In this document: in pieces, positions 11,291 through 22,407 of the stretch
Numbering within the stretch: position 1 is the first letter of the stretch
Layout: every line of letters starts with the position of its first letter
NCBI RefSeq assembly: GCF_003265705.1
Contig: NW_020312858.1
Coordinates: 6,270,596 to 6,334,595, forward strand
Direction: 5' to 3'
From: Callorhinus ursinus
Taxonomy: Eukaryota > Chordata > Mammalia > Carnivora > Otariidae
DNA length: 64,000 nucleotides
Notes under the pieces: generated by a model
Database searches by the model: none
What the model saw: the letters and a program-made list of their open reading frames with translations, nothing else
What the model was told of the DNA's origin: nothing
Made by a program: the position numbers and the translations under genes

Positions 11291-12054
11291 AGGGCTCTTG
11301 AACATCCTCGGGAAGATATTAACAAGATTTGCTGCTGCAGAGGGGTGGTTTCTGGGTTCTGGGGGTTCTATTTTGGATTGTCTTTACACTTTTCAGAATG
11401 AGAATATATTCATGCCTTCGTGGTGCAATAATCCAAGGAAAAAATGAAGTGGTTCTTCTAATTTGGTCTTCTCTATGTGAGCTCAGCAGCTAGGAGCACT
11501 GGGGGGAACTGAGGCCCAGAAACCCATGTGACAACGAGCCAGCCTGCGGTGAGTCAGTGAGCGAGGGAAGAAAAGGCCATCCCCAGAGCCCGCTGAGTCA
11601 CGTGATGCCCAAACACAGCAAACTGGCTTGTTTTGCAACCCAGGCAGGCCCTTTAACCACAAGCCTGCTGGCTGGCCCCATGCGGTGGGGGGGCGGGGGG
11701 GGGGGAGATGATGCCAGCACTCTTCCCTCGATGAGTCATGCTCCTTCCCGCAAGAGCTAGGGCAGGATGTGGAGAAGATGGGTTTGGGGGGCAGAAGCTT
11801 CTGCCTTTAGGCCCTGCCAGGCAGGGTGCCCTGGAGGGTGACGGGCTCTGGGGCCCTTGGGGAAGTCCCCGATGGGGCGGCTGTGCTCCCGTGTGGATTA
11901 ATACAACCGTGGATGTGGGCTGCAGACCATCGCAGGGAGTGCTTGCGGGTGATCAAAAGGAGGTGGGGGTTAGAGGCTTCCACGGAACCCTGAGAGCACA
12001 CTCATGTGCAGGGCACTGTGCCCAGGTGATGTGATCGCTTCCAGGGCGGGGCTT
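11291..12054. other. Unassigned single-copy DNA with G-run
   Basis: No gene recognised. It includes a nearly pure G tract at about 11,685-11,707, directly after 'gctggccccatgcggt'. Confidence 0.45.
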
Positions 12055-12200
12055 ACTGGCCCCTTTATACAGATGAGGAAATTGAGCCTCAGCGGAGGTA
12101 AGGGACTTGTCCAAGGTCAAGGTCCAATGACATGAAATGGGATTTGATACCAGGTGTGGCTGAATTCTAAGCCCAGATGGCTTTGACCGCGCTCTGGTTA
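12055..12200 (-). mobile_element. MIR
   Basis: 'tttatacagatgaggaaatt', 'gagcctcagcggaggtaagg' and 'gacttgtccaaggtcaaggt' are the antisense MIR core. Confidence 0.8.
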
Positions 12201-12289
12201 CTTCTGGAAAGGTGCGTGTTCTCAGGTCTGTGTCCTTGGAAGCCACTCCTCGTGGGTCACACTCTTAGGCCGGAGAAGTGGGAAATCCT

Positions 12290-12535
12290 CTGAGATGGTA
12301 ACAAGAACCTGATGTACTATTTCCAGGTACTTCTCTGCCAGGAGGTGGACTGAGCGCGTTATTTTCATGTGCTCCTTAGTCCCTTCAACAACTGGTGAAA
12401 CAACTATCTTTGTTCTAGGGACAGGCACACTGAGGCTCAGAGAGTGAAGTGACTATCTAACTGCACAGCTAGCAAGAAGAGGCAGAATTCAAAACCGGGT
12501 CTATCTGATTCCCAAACCCACCATCTGTATTTACC
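12290..12535 (-). mobile_element. MIR
   Basis: 'gggacaggcacactgaggct', 'cagagagtgaagtgactatc' and 'gcacagctagcaagaagagg' are the antisense MIR core, with a longer upstream extension. Confidence 0.75.
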
Positions 12536-12818
12536 CCAAAGCCCTTTCCACCTACAGACACACATTCCCTGTGAAGCCCAGCTCTTCGCTCACCTTTTCC
12601 TCTGCAGTCTGACCCTTGCCCACCAGGCAAGTTCTCATGAGTGCTCAATACCACACGGGGCATCACCTCCTCCAGGAAGTCTTCCTCGGCTCCATAGCGA
12701 GGCGTTCTCTCTGTGCCCCCACAGCTCCCTGAACACATGTGTCCTTATTACAGGTGCTTTTGTGACTCTTTCTCCTTGTTTTTCCAGAGGACCATGAGCT
12801 CTTTTAGGGTAGAGATAA
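12536..12818. other. Unassigned single-copy DNA
   Basis: Nothing recognised beyond weakly MIR-like flanks. Confidence 0.35.
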
Positions 12819-13286
12819 TGTAATGGTGAATATTATGCATCAACTTGACAAGGCTAAGGGATGCCAGTGAAACATTTTTGGGTGTGTCTATGAGGATGTC
12901 TCCAGAAAAGATGAACATTCGAATCTGTAGACAGAGTAAAGAGGATGGGGTGGGGGGCATCATCAAATCTGTTGAGAGCCTGACCAGACAAAAAGGCAGA
13001 GAGGGTGAATTCATCTTCACTTGAGCTGGAACATCCATATTCTGCTCTCAGACATCGGAGCTCCCGGTTCTCGGGCTTTCCGACTGGGAGTGGGACATCT
13101 CACGCCTTCAGACTCCAGCTGAGTTACACCACCCACTTTGCTGGTTCTCCAGCTTGTAGATGGCAGGTTCTGGGATTTCTCAGCCTCCAAAATCACATGA
13201 GTCAATTCTTTAATGAATTTCCTCTTACATACATAGCTCTATATAGTCTATTGGTTCTATTTCTCTGGAGAACCCTAACTGAATAT
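12819..13286 (+). mobile_element. Solitary ERV-class LTR
   Basis: It starts 'tgtaatggtgaatattatgc', passes 'ttgggtgtgtctatgaggat', 'gagcctgaccagacaaaaag', 'acatcggagctcccggttct' and 'ttctcagcctccaaaatcac', and ends 'tctggagaaccctaactgaa'. This is the layout of a common old mammalian LTR of the ERVL/MaLR sphere. No internal retroviral sequence flanks it, so it is a solo LTR. The exact subfamily is uncertain. Confidence 0.75.
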
Positions 13287-13384
13287 CTGAATATGATACA
13301 AAAGTTATCATATTCACCAACTATTTTTAAAATCCTTTGGTCATATTTTCCATCCAGAGGCTAGTGCAGTGCTTATGTCATGAA

Positions 13385-13590
13385 CTTAATCAACCCATAG
13401 ATCTGGGTTTGAATCCTGACTGGTCTGGGTGATGTTGGATCAATAACTTGACTTCTCTCAGTTCCATCTGTAAAATGGAGATTCTAAGGTTTGCTTCTCA
13501 GTGCCATTGTAGGGATTAAGTGAGATATTTATGGAAAGTGCTGAGCACAGGGCCTGAGGCACAGAATGTATTCCTATCAGTAACCTCCCA
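13385..13590 (+). mobile_element. MIR
   Basis: 'gatctgggtttgaatcctga', 'acttctctcagttccatctg', 'taaaatggagattctaaggt' and 'gggattaagtgagatattta' give an almost complete sense MIR. Confidence 0.85.
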
Positions 13591-13799
13591 GGCTAGCCCC
13601 GTCAGGGGTCAGCAGGTGACTGGCTGGGAGAAAATATGGCTGTCCTTCCATGTTGTTGCCCCTCTGCCATTGTGAGGACCCTATTCCAAGCTCTGAGTGC
13701 TGCCCATGATTTATAGTGCCATCCCCTGAATATATCATTCCTTATTTTTCAGAGGGTGGTGGTTCACACCCAAACTTACAGATGCAGAAAAGGGTCTGA
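13591..13799. other. Unassigned single-copy DNA
   Basis: Nothing recognised. Confidence 0.35.
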
Positions 13800-14170
13800 A
13801 TAAAACCTATAAACCAAAATTCACATATGAAGTTATATAAAGAATCAACAAGCATTCAAAAAAATGTCCTTTCTTAATTCTGAGGGCATTACAATAACTT
13901 ACATCAATCACCTGAGGGGGACAAATTATTTAATGCCCAATTCTCATGAGGATGGATTGAAAAATCATAGCTGCAAACACTACTTGTGACCATACAAATT
14001 CTTACAAACTTTGGGGATGCTGTGATAACATATTGTCATGCCCTGATATTTATCCTGAGAAAATACTCTTGAAGAAAGGAATAGATGTAAGCAGAGATGG
14101 TGTCTATAGCAGCAAAAACATGGATGACCCTTGAAGGATCATTTATAGGGCCCAGTAAGTCAAGTTGTGG
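13800..14170 (+). mobile_element. Possible ancient L1/HAL1 fragment
   Basis: AT-rich sequence with 'atatttatcctgagaaaata' and 'tctatagcagcaaaaacatg', which resemble the end of an old L1/HAL1 ORF. There is no open frame. The call rests on a few short landmarks only. Confidence 0.45.
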
Positions 14171-15195
14171 TCGTCAGTGTAATTGTCAACAATGTCCGTG
14201 ATGCAGGTTTCACTGAAACACACAAGATGTTTATTACACAATTACCAGGAAAGCAGAATGTGACCTGGAATTTACTCTGTGAATGCAACTATGTGAAGTT
14301 TGTATAAATGTGGGCAAGGGCAGGAAGGTCAAAAGCAAAAAGAAAGAGTTTCTGGGGCGGGGGGTTATGGGTTACTCTGATGCTTGTTGCTCAATTGAGT
14401 CACTATTTCCGGGTCTCACTCTAAGTGGCCTGGAGAAGTCCCCTCACCCTGGGATTTCAGACCCAGATTCCTTCCCACCAAGCTGTCTAGCCTCTCTTTG
14501 CCTCTCCTGTAGCCAGGTCACTCCAGTCATCCCCAAAACACCTCCCATGCCGGCCTCAAGATGCAAATACACATAATGGCCTCTTGTCTGTCTCCCAAAA
14601 GCTGACCGGTCTTCCAGGGACCTGTAGGAAGGCAAAGCACTCCAATCTGGACTGGACGGATCCCCCATGGAGTGCTCTCCGCTTGTGGTCAGCAAGGGCT
14701 GGTCTTGCAAATTGGTTCCTGAGAGCACTTTCCATAGAGGCAAAGAGCCCTGCAAGGGAGGGAAGCTGTGTTAACCCTAATGGGGCTGATGGGAGTCCCA
14801 TTAAGTTAGGGAGAAGCACGCAGGGGAGTCATGCACTTTTGCCCACAGGACCATTTGCAACTTTAGACAAAATGAAGTCATGGATGAAACCATTTCTGTC
14901 GGGAGGGAGCTCCAGAGGGACCCTTAGAGCAGCAGGGAGGGCGCTCAACAACCCAGCAACCTTCTCCCCGGGATCCTCTTTGGTCTGGCTGATGCCCGGC
15001 AGCCTCCGTCCGACACAGGCCCCTGCACCCTGCTTCCACTGGTCTCCATCTCAGCCCAGCCGCCAAGCACAAGCATGCATCCTCAGTCAACACCCAGCCC
15101 TGCCACAGAATCATGCTCTTTCTTTCAACCCCGTTGGCCTGAGTAGCCAGAGAGGAGTTCTTGAGGATGATTCTCCTTCATTGCCATTCACGCGT
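14171..15195. other. Unassigned single-copy DNA
   Basis: The 218-codon plus-strand frame at 14,584-15,240 is the longest here but has no domain, runs into the L2 relic, and overlaps other open frames on the minus strand. I treat it as chance. Confidence 0.45.
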
Positions 15196-15310
15196 GCGTT
15201 CATTTATTCATTTATTCATGATCTGCTCTTCCATTATTAAGTACCGCCTATTCTATGCCAGACATTATTCCAGGCCCTGAGGAGATGGCAAGACAACGGA
15301 GACCTTTCTG
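15196..15310 (-). mobile_element. L2 3' end
   Basis: 'gcgttcatttattcatttat', 'attaagtaccgcctattcta', 'tgccagacattattccaggc' is the reverse complement of the L2 3' terminus. Confidence 0.75.
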
Positions 15311-15450
15311 AGGAAAGAGAAGAGCAGGAGACTCAGCCAGCAATGCAAGAAGGTAGGCCGCCGGTCTCCCAGGCGGCAGGGACAGCTGAGCAGAGGCGCA
15401 GAGCGGTGCTGGGCATGCTCTAGACCCCCCGCTCCCCTCACTATCCCTGC

Positions 15451-15454
15451 CTGC

Positions 15455-15521
<67 letters not shown>

Positions 15522-15522
15522 T

Positions 15523-15558
<36 letters not shown>

Positions 15559-15696
15559 TTCTTTCTTNNNNNNNNNNNNNNNNNNNNNNNNNNNNNNNNN
15601 NNNNNNNNNNNNNNNNNNNNNNNNNNNNNNNNNNNNNNNNNNNNNNNNNNNNNNNNNNNNNNNNNNNTCTTTCTTTCTTCTTTCTCTTTCTTCTTT

Positions 15697-15731
<35 letters not shown>

Positions 15732-15767
15732 CTTTCTTTCTTCTTTTTCTTTCTTTCTTTTTTCTTT

Positions 15768-15800
<33 letters not shown>

Positions 15801-15821
15801 TTTCTCTTTCTTTCTTCTTTT

Positions 15822-15870
<49 letters not shown>

Positions 15871-15928
15871 TTTCTCTTTCTTTCTTCTTTTTCTTTCTTT
15901 CTTTTTTCTTTTCTTTCTTTCTTTCTTT
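15451..15928. repeat. (CTTT)n microsatellite
   Basis: A pyrimidine-strand tetranucleotide array with occasional CTTTT and CTTC variants. It sits exactly where the A-tail of the minus-strand L1 (15,929-16,892) should be, so it most likely grew from a GAAA-rich L1 tail. It is broken by the assembly gap, so its true length is unknown. The minus-strand 'protein' of K/E/R repeats across it is an artefact. Confidence 0.97.
15568..15667. other. Assembly gap of 100 N
   Basis: Exactly 100 unknown bases, the conventional placeholder for a gap of unknown size, inside the CTTT array. Confidence 0.99.
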
Positions 15929-16512
15929 TAAATTTTTTGTTATGTTAATCACCATACATTACATCATTAGTTCTTGATGTAGTGTTCCATGATTCATTGT
16001 TTGTTCATAACACCCCGTGCTCCATGCAGAACGTGCCCTCTTTAATACCCATGACCAGGCTAACCCATCCCCCCACCCCCTCCCCTCTAGAACCCTCAGT
16101 TTGTTTTTCAGAGTCCTCCTCTCTCATGATTTGTCTCCTCCTCCGATTTCTCCCCCTTCATTCTTCCCCTCCTGCTATTTTCTTCTTCTTCTTTTTTTTT
16201 TTTAACATATATTGCATTATTTGTTTCAGAGGTACAGATCTGTGATTCAACAGTCTTGCACAATTCACAGCGCTCACCATAGCACATACCCTCCCCAATG
16301 TCTATCACCCAGCCACCCCATCCCTCCCACCCCCCACCACTCCAGCAACCCTCAGTTTGTTTCCTGAGATTAAGAATTCCTCATATCAGTGAGGTCATAT
16401 GATACATGTCTTTCTCTGATTGACTTATTTCGCTCAGCATAACACCCTCCAGTTCCATCCATGTCGCTGCAAATGGCAAGATCTCATTCCTTTTGATGGC
16501 TGCATAATATTC

Positions 16513-16549
<37 letters not shown>

Positions 16550-16892
16550 CCACATCTTCTTTATCCATTCATCTGTCGATGGACGTCTTGGCTCTTTCCA
16601 CAGTTTCGCTATTGTGGACATTTGGACATTGCTGCTATAAACATCAGGGTGCACGTATCCCTTTGGATCCCTACATTTGTCTCTTTGTGGTAAATACCCA
16701 GTAGTGCAATTGCTGGATCGTAGGGTAGCTCTATTTTCAACTGTTTGAGGAACCTCCATACTGTTTTCCAGAGTGGCTGCACCAGCTTGCATTCCCACCA
16801 GCAGTGTAGGAGGGTTCCCCTTTCTCCGCATCCCCGCCAACATCTGTCGTTTCCTGACTTGTTAATTTTAGCCATTCTGACTGGTGTGAGGT
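15929..16892 (-). mobile_element. 5'-truncated young carnivore L1
   Basis: Reading the minus strand gives the end of L1 ORF2 and the 3' UTR. The peptide landmarks [19 protein letters not shown] and [13 protein letters not shown] are visible. The 3' UTR is nearly identical to those at 52,171-52,630 and 54,435-54,950. The body has frameshifts, and a (GT)n array (16,514-16,547) has replaced the short 'gtgtatatata' present in the sister copies. Truncation falls at the same motif region, 'ctggtgtgaggt', and a SINE tail begins at the next base. Confidence 0.93.
16514..16547. repeat. (GT)n microsatellite inside L1
   Basis: About 16 GT units lie within the ORF2 end of the truncated L1. The two sister copies in the window have only 'cattgtgtatatataccac' here, so the array arose after insertion. 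Confidence 0.95.
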
Positions 16893-17081
16893 TTCTTTCT
16901 TTCTTTCAGATTGTTTATTTATTTCAGAGAGAGAGAGAGTGAGTGCAAGCATGAGCAGGGAGAGGGAGAAGCAAACTCCCTGCTGAGTGGGGAGCCCGAC
17001 ACGGGGCTCGGTCCCAGGACCCTGGGATTATGACCTGAGCCGAAAGCAGATGCTTAACCAACTGAGCCACCCAGGCGCCCC
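16893..17081 (-). mobile_element. Can-SINE abutting a truncated L1
   Basis: A tail of TTTC units, 'gattgtttatttatttcaga', a GA tract, 'gctcggtcccaggaccctgg' and the inverted head 'gagccacccaggcgcccc' make up a full-length minus-strand Can-SINE. It has no duplication of its own. The 7-mer actatcc occurs just outside its head (17,083-17,089) and again beyond the L1 tail (15,440-15,446). Confidence 0.93.
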
Positions 17082-17089
17082 TACTATCC

Positions 17090-18035
17090 TTTCTTTTTTA
17101 TTTCTCTGTCCCTCCTTCCCAATCTCATCAACTATTTGATCTCCAGCATCTCTTGGCTCCTGATTTACTTAGTCTGCGGGGGGCTGGTGTCTCCCTGCCT
17201 CTGTTTTTCTGCACTCCTCCGAGTCTTTCAGGGCCCCCAATCCACCTCTGTCTCCTGTTTCCTTCATGCCTTCACGCTCCCTCTCTCCCTCTATGGGTCT
17301 GTCTCCCCTTGACTTTGGCCCCCTCTCTCCCCGCTTGGGCTCCCCGCTGTGAAGCCCCCTCTGATTGATATCAACACTGACAGCTAAAGCCTTGAAATCT
17401 TCCCACAGTGCATCTCTGGGAGGTGTTAGGCTTGCAGTGTTTTGTCTGTACCCGAGAAAGACAGGGGTTTTTAAACAAATATATACATTCTCAGAAATCC
17501 AAGCGATTGTATTTCTCCATTGATCCATTATGACGTTGAGTAAGTACCAAGCTGCCTTGGTGCCCGCAGGGGAATTACAGAACGAGCAGTCTGTGCTGGG
17601 GACCCAGCAGGGTGGGCAGCGGAAATTGTCCCAGTGAGGGCCAGGCCACAGCCTGGGCTCTCAGGACCTGAAAAGGGGCTAATTTGTGGAAGGGAGAAAG
17701 ATGGTTTCTTGTTGGGGGTGTCAGAGGAAGCTTTGTGAGGCCCGAGCATCACGAGCATCACCCCTGGAGAGCCTCCCTGCCTGCCTCCTCCCCACCCCCA
17801 CAGGGGAGGGACGGCTCGCCCTCTTTGTCTCCACTCTGCTGTATTTGAATGTCTAGGGCAGCACCGGCAACACTGAAAGGCCTTTATTTGCTACAGATTC
17901 CTCTTTCCCACTGGACCATGAACTTTGTGGAAGCAGTGATCATGGGGTACTCCAAATCCCCAGTGGCCATCCCACAGCCCGGATCCTGTCTGGCCAGGCC
18001 AGCGTCCACAGTCATGCTCATTAGGGGGTCTAGGC
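17090..18035. other. Unassigned single-copy DNA
   Basis: C/T-rich at 17,090-17,360, otherwise unremarkable. No gene recognised. Confidence 0.4.
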
Positions 18036-18039
18036 CAGG

Positions 18040-18195
18040 AACACACGGCAGATGACACTTAGGAGGCTTTGGAAAAATGCCTCAGTTTCCTCATCTCTAA
18101 CATAAAGGGGCCAGTGAACCAGTGCAGGCGAAGTGCTTGAAACATTGTGAAATTGCTCAGTAACGTGAGCTCTTGTTACTCTTGCGACCATCACC
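18040..18195 (+). mobile_element. MIR fragment
   Basis: 'gcctcagtttcctcatctct', 'aacataaaggggccagtgaa' and 'ttgctcagtaacgtgagctc' follow the sense MIR 3' half. It is diverged. Confidence 0.6.
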
Positions 18196-18784
18196 TTTGT
18201 CATCATTGGCATTGGCTCTGTCACTGCACTCTGCAGGCTTGGGCACCATGCAGATTACTGGCCACAGAATTCTCCCGCTCTTCAGTATGAATGGATAGAA
18301 GACTATGATTTTTGGTGCAAAAGGCTTGCTGTGACCTGTGTGAACATTTTTTATTCTCCCAAATATGTTTTTTTACGAGCTTGGACATACCAGAGTGTTA
18401 ATTCTTCTCCTTTCTTTCTGCACATCTGCTTGGCCTGGAAAGATCTTTCTGCGGTGTGGCTTCTTCCCTACCTCCAGCTTGGCTCAATCCCTGATTCATA
18501 GGGCCCACCCCCTTTCAAGTTTCCACACCTGCTCAGTCTTTCCTCTGTCTGCTCATTTGACGGTGTGTTGGGATGCTCGGTTTAGTTGATTCCAGACCTT
18601 TTTAACTCTTCTCCCTGGGTCTTAGATGGGAGTATCTTAGAGCTTACATGTGAAGATTAAGGGAGATAATGCTTGAGACGTGGACTGTGTCTCCTGGTCA
18701 ACAAGTCTTCGTGTTCTGTCCCCACCTGAGTGTGAACTCTCCAAGGGCAAAAACCCTCTGTGATTCATCTTCAAAGACCTAGAA
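18196..18784. other. Unassigned DNA with an L2-like end
   Basis: The last 60 bases ('gtgtgaactctccaagggca') resemble the L2 3' end. The rest is not recognised. Confidence 0.4.
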
Positions 18785-19205
18785 CTGGGATGTCCAATAT
18801 GGTAGCCACTGACCACACGTCAGAGCACTTGAAATGCGGCTAGGCCCACCGAGCTGAGCTGCCTGTGCAAAAGAAAACACTGGATTTTGAAAGCTTAGGA
18901 TGAAAAGAAGAATGCCAAATAACTGGTTACTATTTTTATATTGATTACATGTTGAAATGATCATATGTTGGCTTTGTTGAGTTATATAAAATGAGTGATA
19001 ACATCATTAAATAGTATTTATAATTTATATTAAAATAGATATATGAAGTATATTAAAAGACATACTATGCTATAATAAAAATGATTATTACATAATATAA
19101 TTATTATTTAAATTGATTTCATTTGTTTCTTTTTTATTTTTTAATGTGACTCTCAAGAAATTTGAAATCACTTATGTGGCTCACATTATAGTTCTGCTGG
19201 GCCCC
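18785..19205 (-). mobile_element. hAT-type DNA transposon relic
   Basis: 'ctgggatgtccaatatggta' with 'gccactgaccacacgtcaga' at the left and 'tatgtggctcacattatagt' at the right are the ends of a common non-autonomous element. Its consensus reads 'cagtgctgtccaatag ... gtggctagtggctacc' on the opposite strand. The centre is very AT-rich, with no transposase coding. The subfamily name is not certain. Confidence 0.6.
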
Positions 19206-19229
19206 CTGAGAACATAGCAAAGAGCTTTT

Positions 19230-19560
19230 GTACACAAGTGAGCAATGCATGTGGATGGGATGAACCAACGTGTGGGTAGGTGGAGAGAAAGTGAAAATGA
19301 ATGAGTGAGTAGATCAACGAGTTAATGAACAGCTAATAAATGGATAAAGGAATAGATGGACATAGATGAGTGAGTAATGAATACATAAATAGAAGGGTAG
19401 GCAGATAGAAGGATGGAAGGACGATGAACAGAACTGGTGATAGCACGAAACAATAACTAGAAATTAAAAAAATGATAAATCGGGAGATGAGTGAATGACT
19501 GAAAAGTTTAAATAAGTAAGTCCCTATGTATAAAAATAAATACATATGCCCAGAAAGGAT
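19230..19560. repeat. Degenerate GGAT/ATGA-rich repeat
   Basis: Irregular tetranucleotide-like tract ('atgaatgagtgagtagatca', 'gaatagatggacatagatga', 'gatagaaggatggaaggacg'). It looks like an old, decayed simple repeat. Confidence 0.7.
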
Positions 19561-19925
19561 AGATGCCCTGGGAGCCCAGAGTTTGACTTTGATAAGTGCC
19601 TTGCTCGTCTTGCTGGGCTCACGGAGTGTTAGCCTTCGACCAAGAAGAAAGGTTTACCCTTGCTCTTGGGGAATTTATTATTTTAATTGTTAGTCTCCAT
19701 CAGGGGTTATTGGAATTTTTTTCCCCCTCGGACAGTTTATCACTTGTAAATTATTTGTCACATCGTTGTAATTCTATCCAGATCCTTAACTTTCTAATCA
19801 TGCATCTTTTATGGGGTCTCCTTTAAAGAAGCACTATAATTACGTGCCAAGGGTCCCAGTAAATTTTGCCAGGCCATAAAATATTATACTTTAATTATTT
19901 GGAAGGGGAAGAAAGGCAAATGTTC
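19561..19925. other. Candidate conserved non-coding segment
   Basis: AT-rich sequence not resembling any repeat I recognise, low in CpG and rich in homeodomain-like cores (TTTTAATTG, TTTAATTA) and CTTTAAAG. The texture is that of an ultra-slow non-coding element, but this is an impression only and needs alignment. Confidence 0.3.
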
Positions 19926-20379
19926 CCTCTGCAAGACTGGTGATCGATACCGCAGGGTCCTTGTCTTCCGGCCCCAGCTGCGTCTGCGCGGAGCAGTGGG
20001 GCCCGGCGTGCTCAGGCCTCTCTCTTGATTCTCTGGTGGGTGTTGGGCCATCACCTACTCAAATGTGTGTCCTTGAAGGGGTCTCACCTGTGCGCAGCAG
20101 GCCCGGGAGGAGGCCGGGCGGGGGGAAGCTGTCCTTTCACCCTCCATCATAGAAAAGGGAACTTAGACCCAAAGAGCATGTAGAGATGGGACTCTAAGGT
20201 CGCTCTCCTAACTCCATGGTAGATTTTTCTTCCCCCATGCCGCACCTGCTGTTAGGAGCGCAAACCAGAAAACATACGGGTGCTCAGTAGATTGGGCTTT
20301 TTTTTTTCTTTCTCGAGGGTTCAAATGTAGACATACTATGGCTATGTTGCGTCCGATATTTTCATCATTGAAATGGATA
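19926..20379. other. Unassigned single-copy DNA
   Basis: GC-rich from 19,960 to 20,130, then ordinary. No exon could be supported. Confidence 0.35.
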
Positions 20380-20765
20380 TTTTAGCCAGGTTCCCACTAG
20401 GTACCAGGTCCTGGTGTGGGAGTGAAGCTGTAAAAATACAGATAAGTCTCAGGGGCTCACGGTGTCTTTGAGGAGACAGGCAGGCATTGGTTAAATCTTC
20501 ACACTCATCATGGAAATTGCATCTGTGGTAAGGCGCTACCGGAGGGGCTTTGGAAACTTAAAAAGAGAGGTTTTTAATGAGTTGGCGGAGGTCAGGGAAG
20601 ACCTTCCTGAGGAAATAAGTGATCTGAGAGCTGAAGGATAAGTAGGGGTTAACTAAGTAAATAGACAAGGGAAAACTATTCTGAATAGAGGAAAGAGCAT
20701 GTGCAAAGGGCCTGCGATAGGAAGGCCTGGAAAATGACCCAGGGTGCCCAGAGCAGAGTCACCAG
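20380..20765 (-). mobile_element. L2
   Basis: 'ccactaggtaccaggtcctg', 'gaagaccttcctgaggaaat', 'gagctgaaggataagtaggg' and 'gcatgtgcaaagggcctgcg' are antisense L2 landmarks in order. Confidence 0.75.
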
Positions 20766-21909
20766 TGGGAGACTGTGAGGTGAGGATGGAGAGGGTTTAG
20801 AAACCATACCACACAAGGCCTAGTGGGTCTTGTTATTAAGGCTTTTGGTCTTTATCTTAACAGCACTGAAGTTTCAGGAAATGTTTAGGTGAGGGAAAAT
20901 AAATGTTTTAAAAGGCAGTGTAGGTAAGGGAGGACTTGGCCCAGGAGAAGGGAGGAGGGGTGATCTTGGGCACGGACAGATGTTGGGAGGTGGGTCTGTC
21001 TAAGTGCAGGGGCGAACTCGAGAAGAGGAGGAAAGCAGAGCATGATGACTCATCCCCACTCATTCCGCACTCTTGGCTTTGGTGTCATTTCCTTGGGGAG
21101 ATCTCCCCTGACCCCCAAGTGGGCCAGGTCTTCCACCCCCAAATGGTGGTCCCCACCCTCCACTTCCCCTTTCACAACACATAACACTATTCCTTTCATG
21201 ACTTACATGATGGCCTCTTCTCCTCGCTGGAAGTGGGCCCCATCCATGACACAGGGATTGGAGTGTCTTGATCACTTGCTGGGACCCCCCCCTCCCAGCC
21301 CAAGACCTGGCTCCTAGTTGGCAAGTAACATACAGATCAGAGTGAGGGAGGGAATGGGTGCCCAAGAGAGAGAGGGAATTTATGGGGAGCATGTTTCCTC
21401 TAGCCTCTTCCCCATTATTGCCCCCTCCTGGGCACTCCCTCTCCTCCTCCCTTACTCACTTCCTTTTATTGCCCTAAAAGCTGGACTCCTCCAAAATCCC
21501 TGCCTAGGGGCTCTCAGCTGAAAGATGTGATGGCCACATGAGAAAACATCTTAGCTCTGGATTTGAAACATCAGTTTCCCGGGGAAGGTCTGTGACATGT
21601 ATGCTCTTCGTACAGATGAACTACCTTGATTCAAGAGGTAGGATGACTTGGTCAAGACTGCTCAGAAGGATGATAGCAGAGCAACTTCTGAAACTCCTCC
21701 TTGTCACCAACTTAGGGTGACTCATTTTGTTGCTAGGTTTGCTCATTATCTCAGTGTGAACACTTTTTGGTGAACCCTGTGGTTACAGGGCTGGTGAAAT
21801 CCCCAACTGAGTCTTCTGCCTAAAGAAAGTTGCATTTAGATCAACAATAATAATACTTATGCTAATGGTAGCTAGCATGTATGCCAGGAAGTTTCCCGAT
21901 CCTTTATTG
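20766..21909. other. Unassigned single-copy DNA
   Basis: No gene recognised. The 110-codon minus-strand frame at 21,060-21,392 has no domain. The region 21,540-21,710 is weakly MIR-like. Confidence 0.4.
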
Positions 21910-22119
21910 CAGGGGTCTGAAGTCTATGTGACCCACAGGCCAGATCTTGTTTCTGCAAGGGGTTTTATTGGAACACAGCCATGCCAATTTGTTTATATAT
22001 GCCTGTGTCTGCTTTCTTGCTGTCATGGCAGAATCGAGTAGTTGTGACTGGCCATATGGTCCTTAAAGCCTAAAATATTCACCGTCTGGCCCCTCACCAG
22101 TGGGGTTTGCTGGTCTCTG
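21910..22119 (+). mobile_element. hAT-type DNA transposon relic
   Basis: It starts 'caggggtctgaagtctatgt' and contains 'gttttattggaacacagcca', 'gagtagttgtgactggccat' and 'gcctaaaatattcaccgtct', ending 'gtttgctggtctctg'. This is a well-known non-autonomous hAT element whose ends are CAGGGGTC and its inverse. No transposase is encoded. Confidence 0.8.
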
Positions 22120-22230
22120 TTTTATATTCATTATTGCAACCTTATGACCTAGGTCTTATAGATCACCGTTTTACAGATGAAGAAACTGAGGCTCAGACAG
22201 GACCATTAATTTCCTTGAGGTTTCACAGAG
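22120..22230 (-). mobile_element. MIR fragment
   Basis: 'ccgttttacagatgaagaaa' followed by 'ctgaggctcagacaggacca' is the antisense MIR core. Confidence 0.75.
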
Positions 22231-22407
22231 ACCAGAAGAGAGCTGGAGATTCTCTCTTCACAACCTGTGATCGTCCTCATGTGCTCTCTTGGAAGTGATA
22301 GGGTTGGTCTGACCTTGAAGGAGAAGGCAGGGGCTGGGCCGATCCCTGATAGATTCCAGGACTCCAAACACTGAATAGTCCAGCGGCATTTGCTTTTTGG
22401 ACAAATG

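Noticed and set aside
14584..15240. 218-codon plus-strand open frame
   Set aside because: No recognisable domain, overlaps minus-strand frames, ends in an L2 relic.
15248..15955. 235-residue K/E/R-rich protein on the minus strand
   Set aside because: Translation of the CTTT microsatellite, including 100 Ns; not a gene.
16893..17081. tRNA gene in the SINE heads
   Set aside because: Can-SINE heads derive from tRNA-Lys but have decayed cloverleafs and are fused to SINE bodies; none is a functional tRNA gene.
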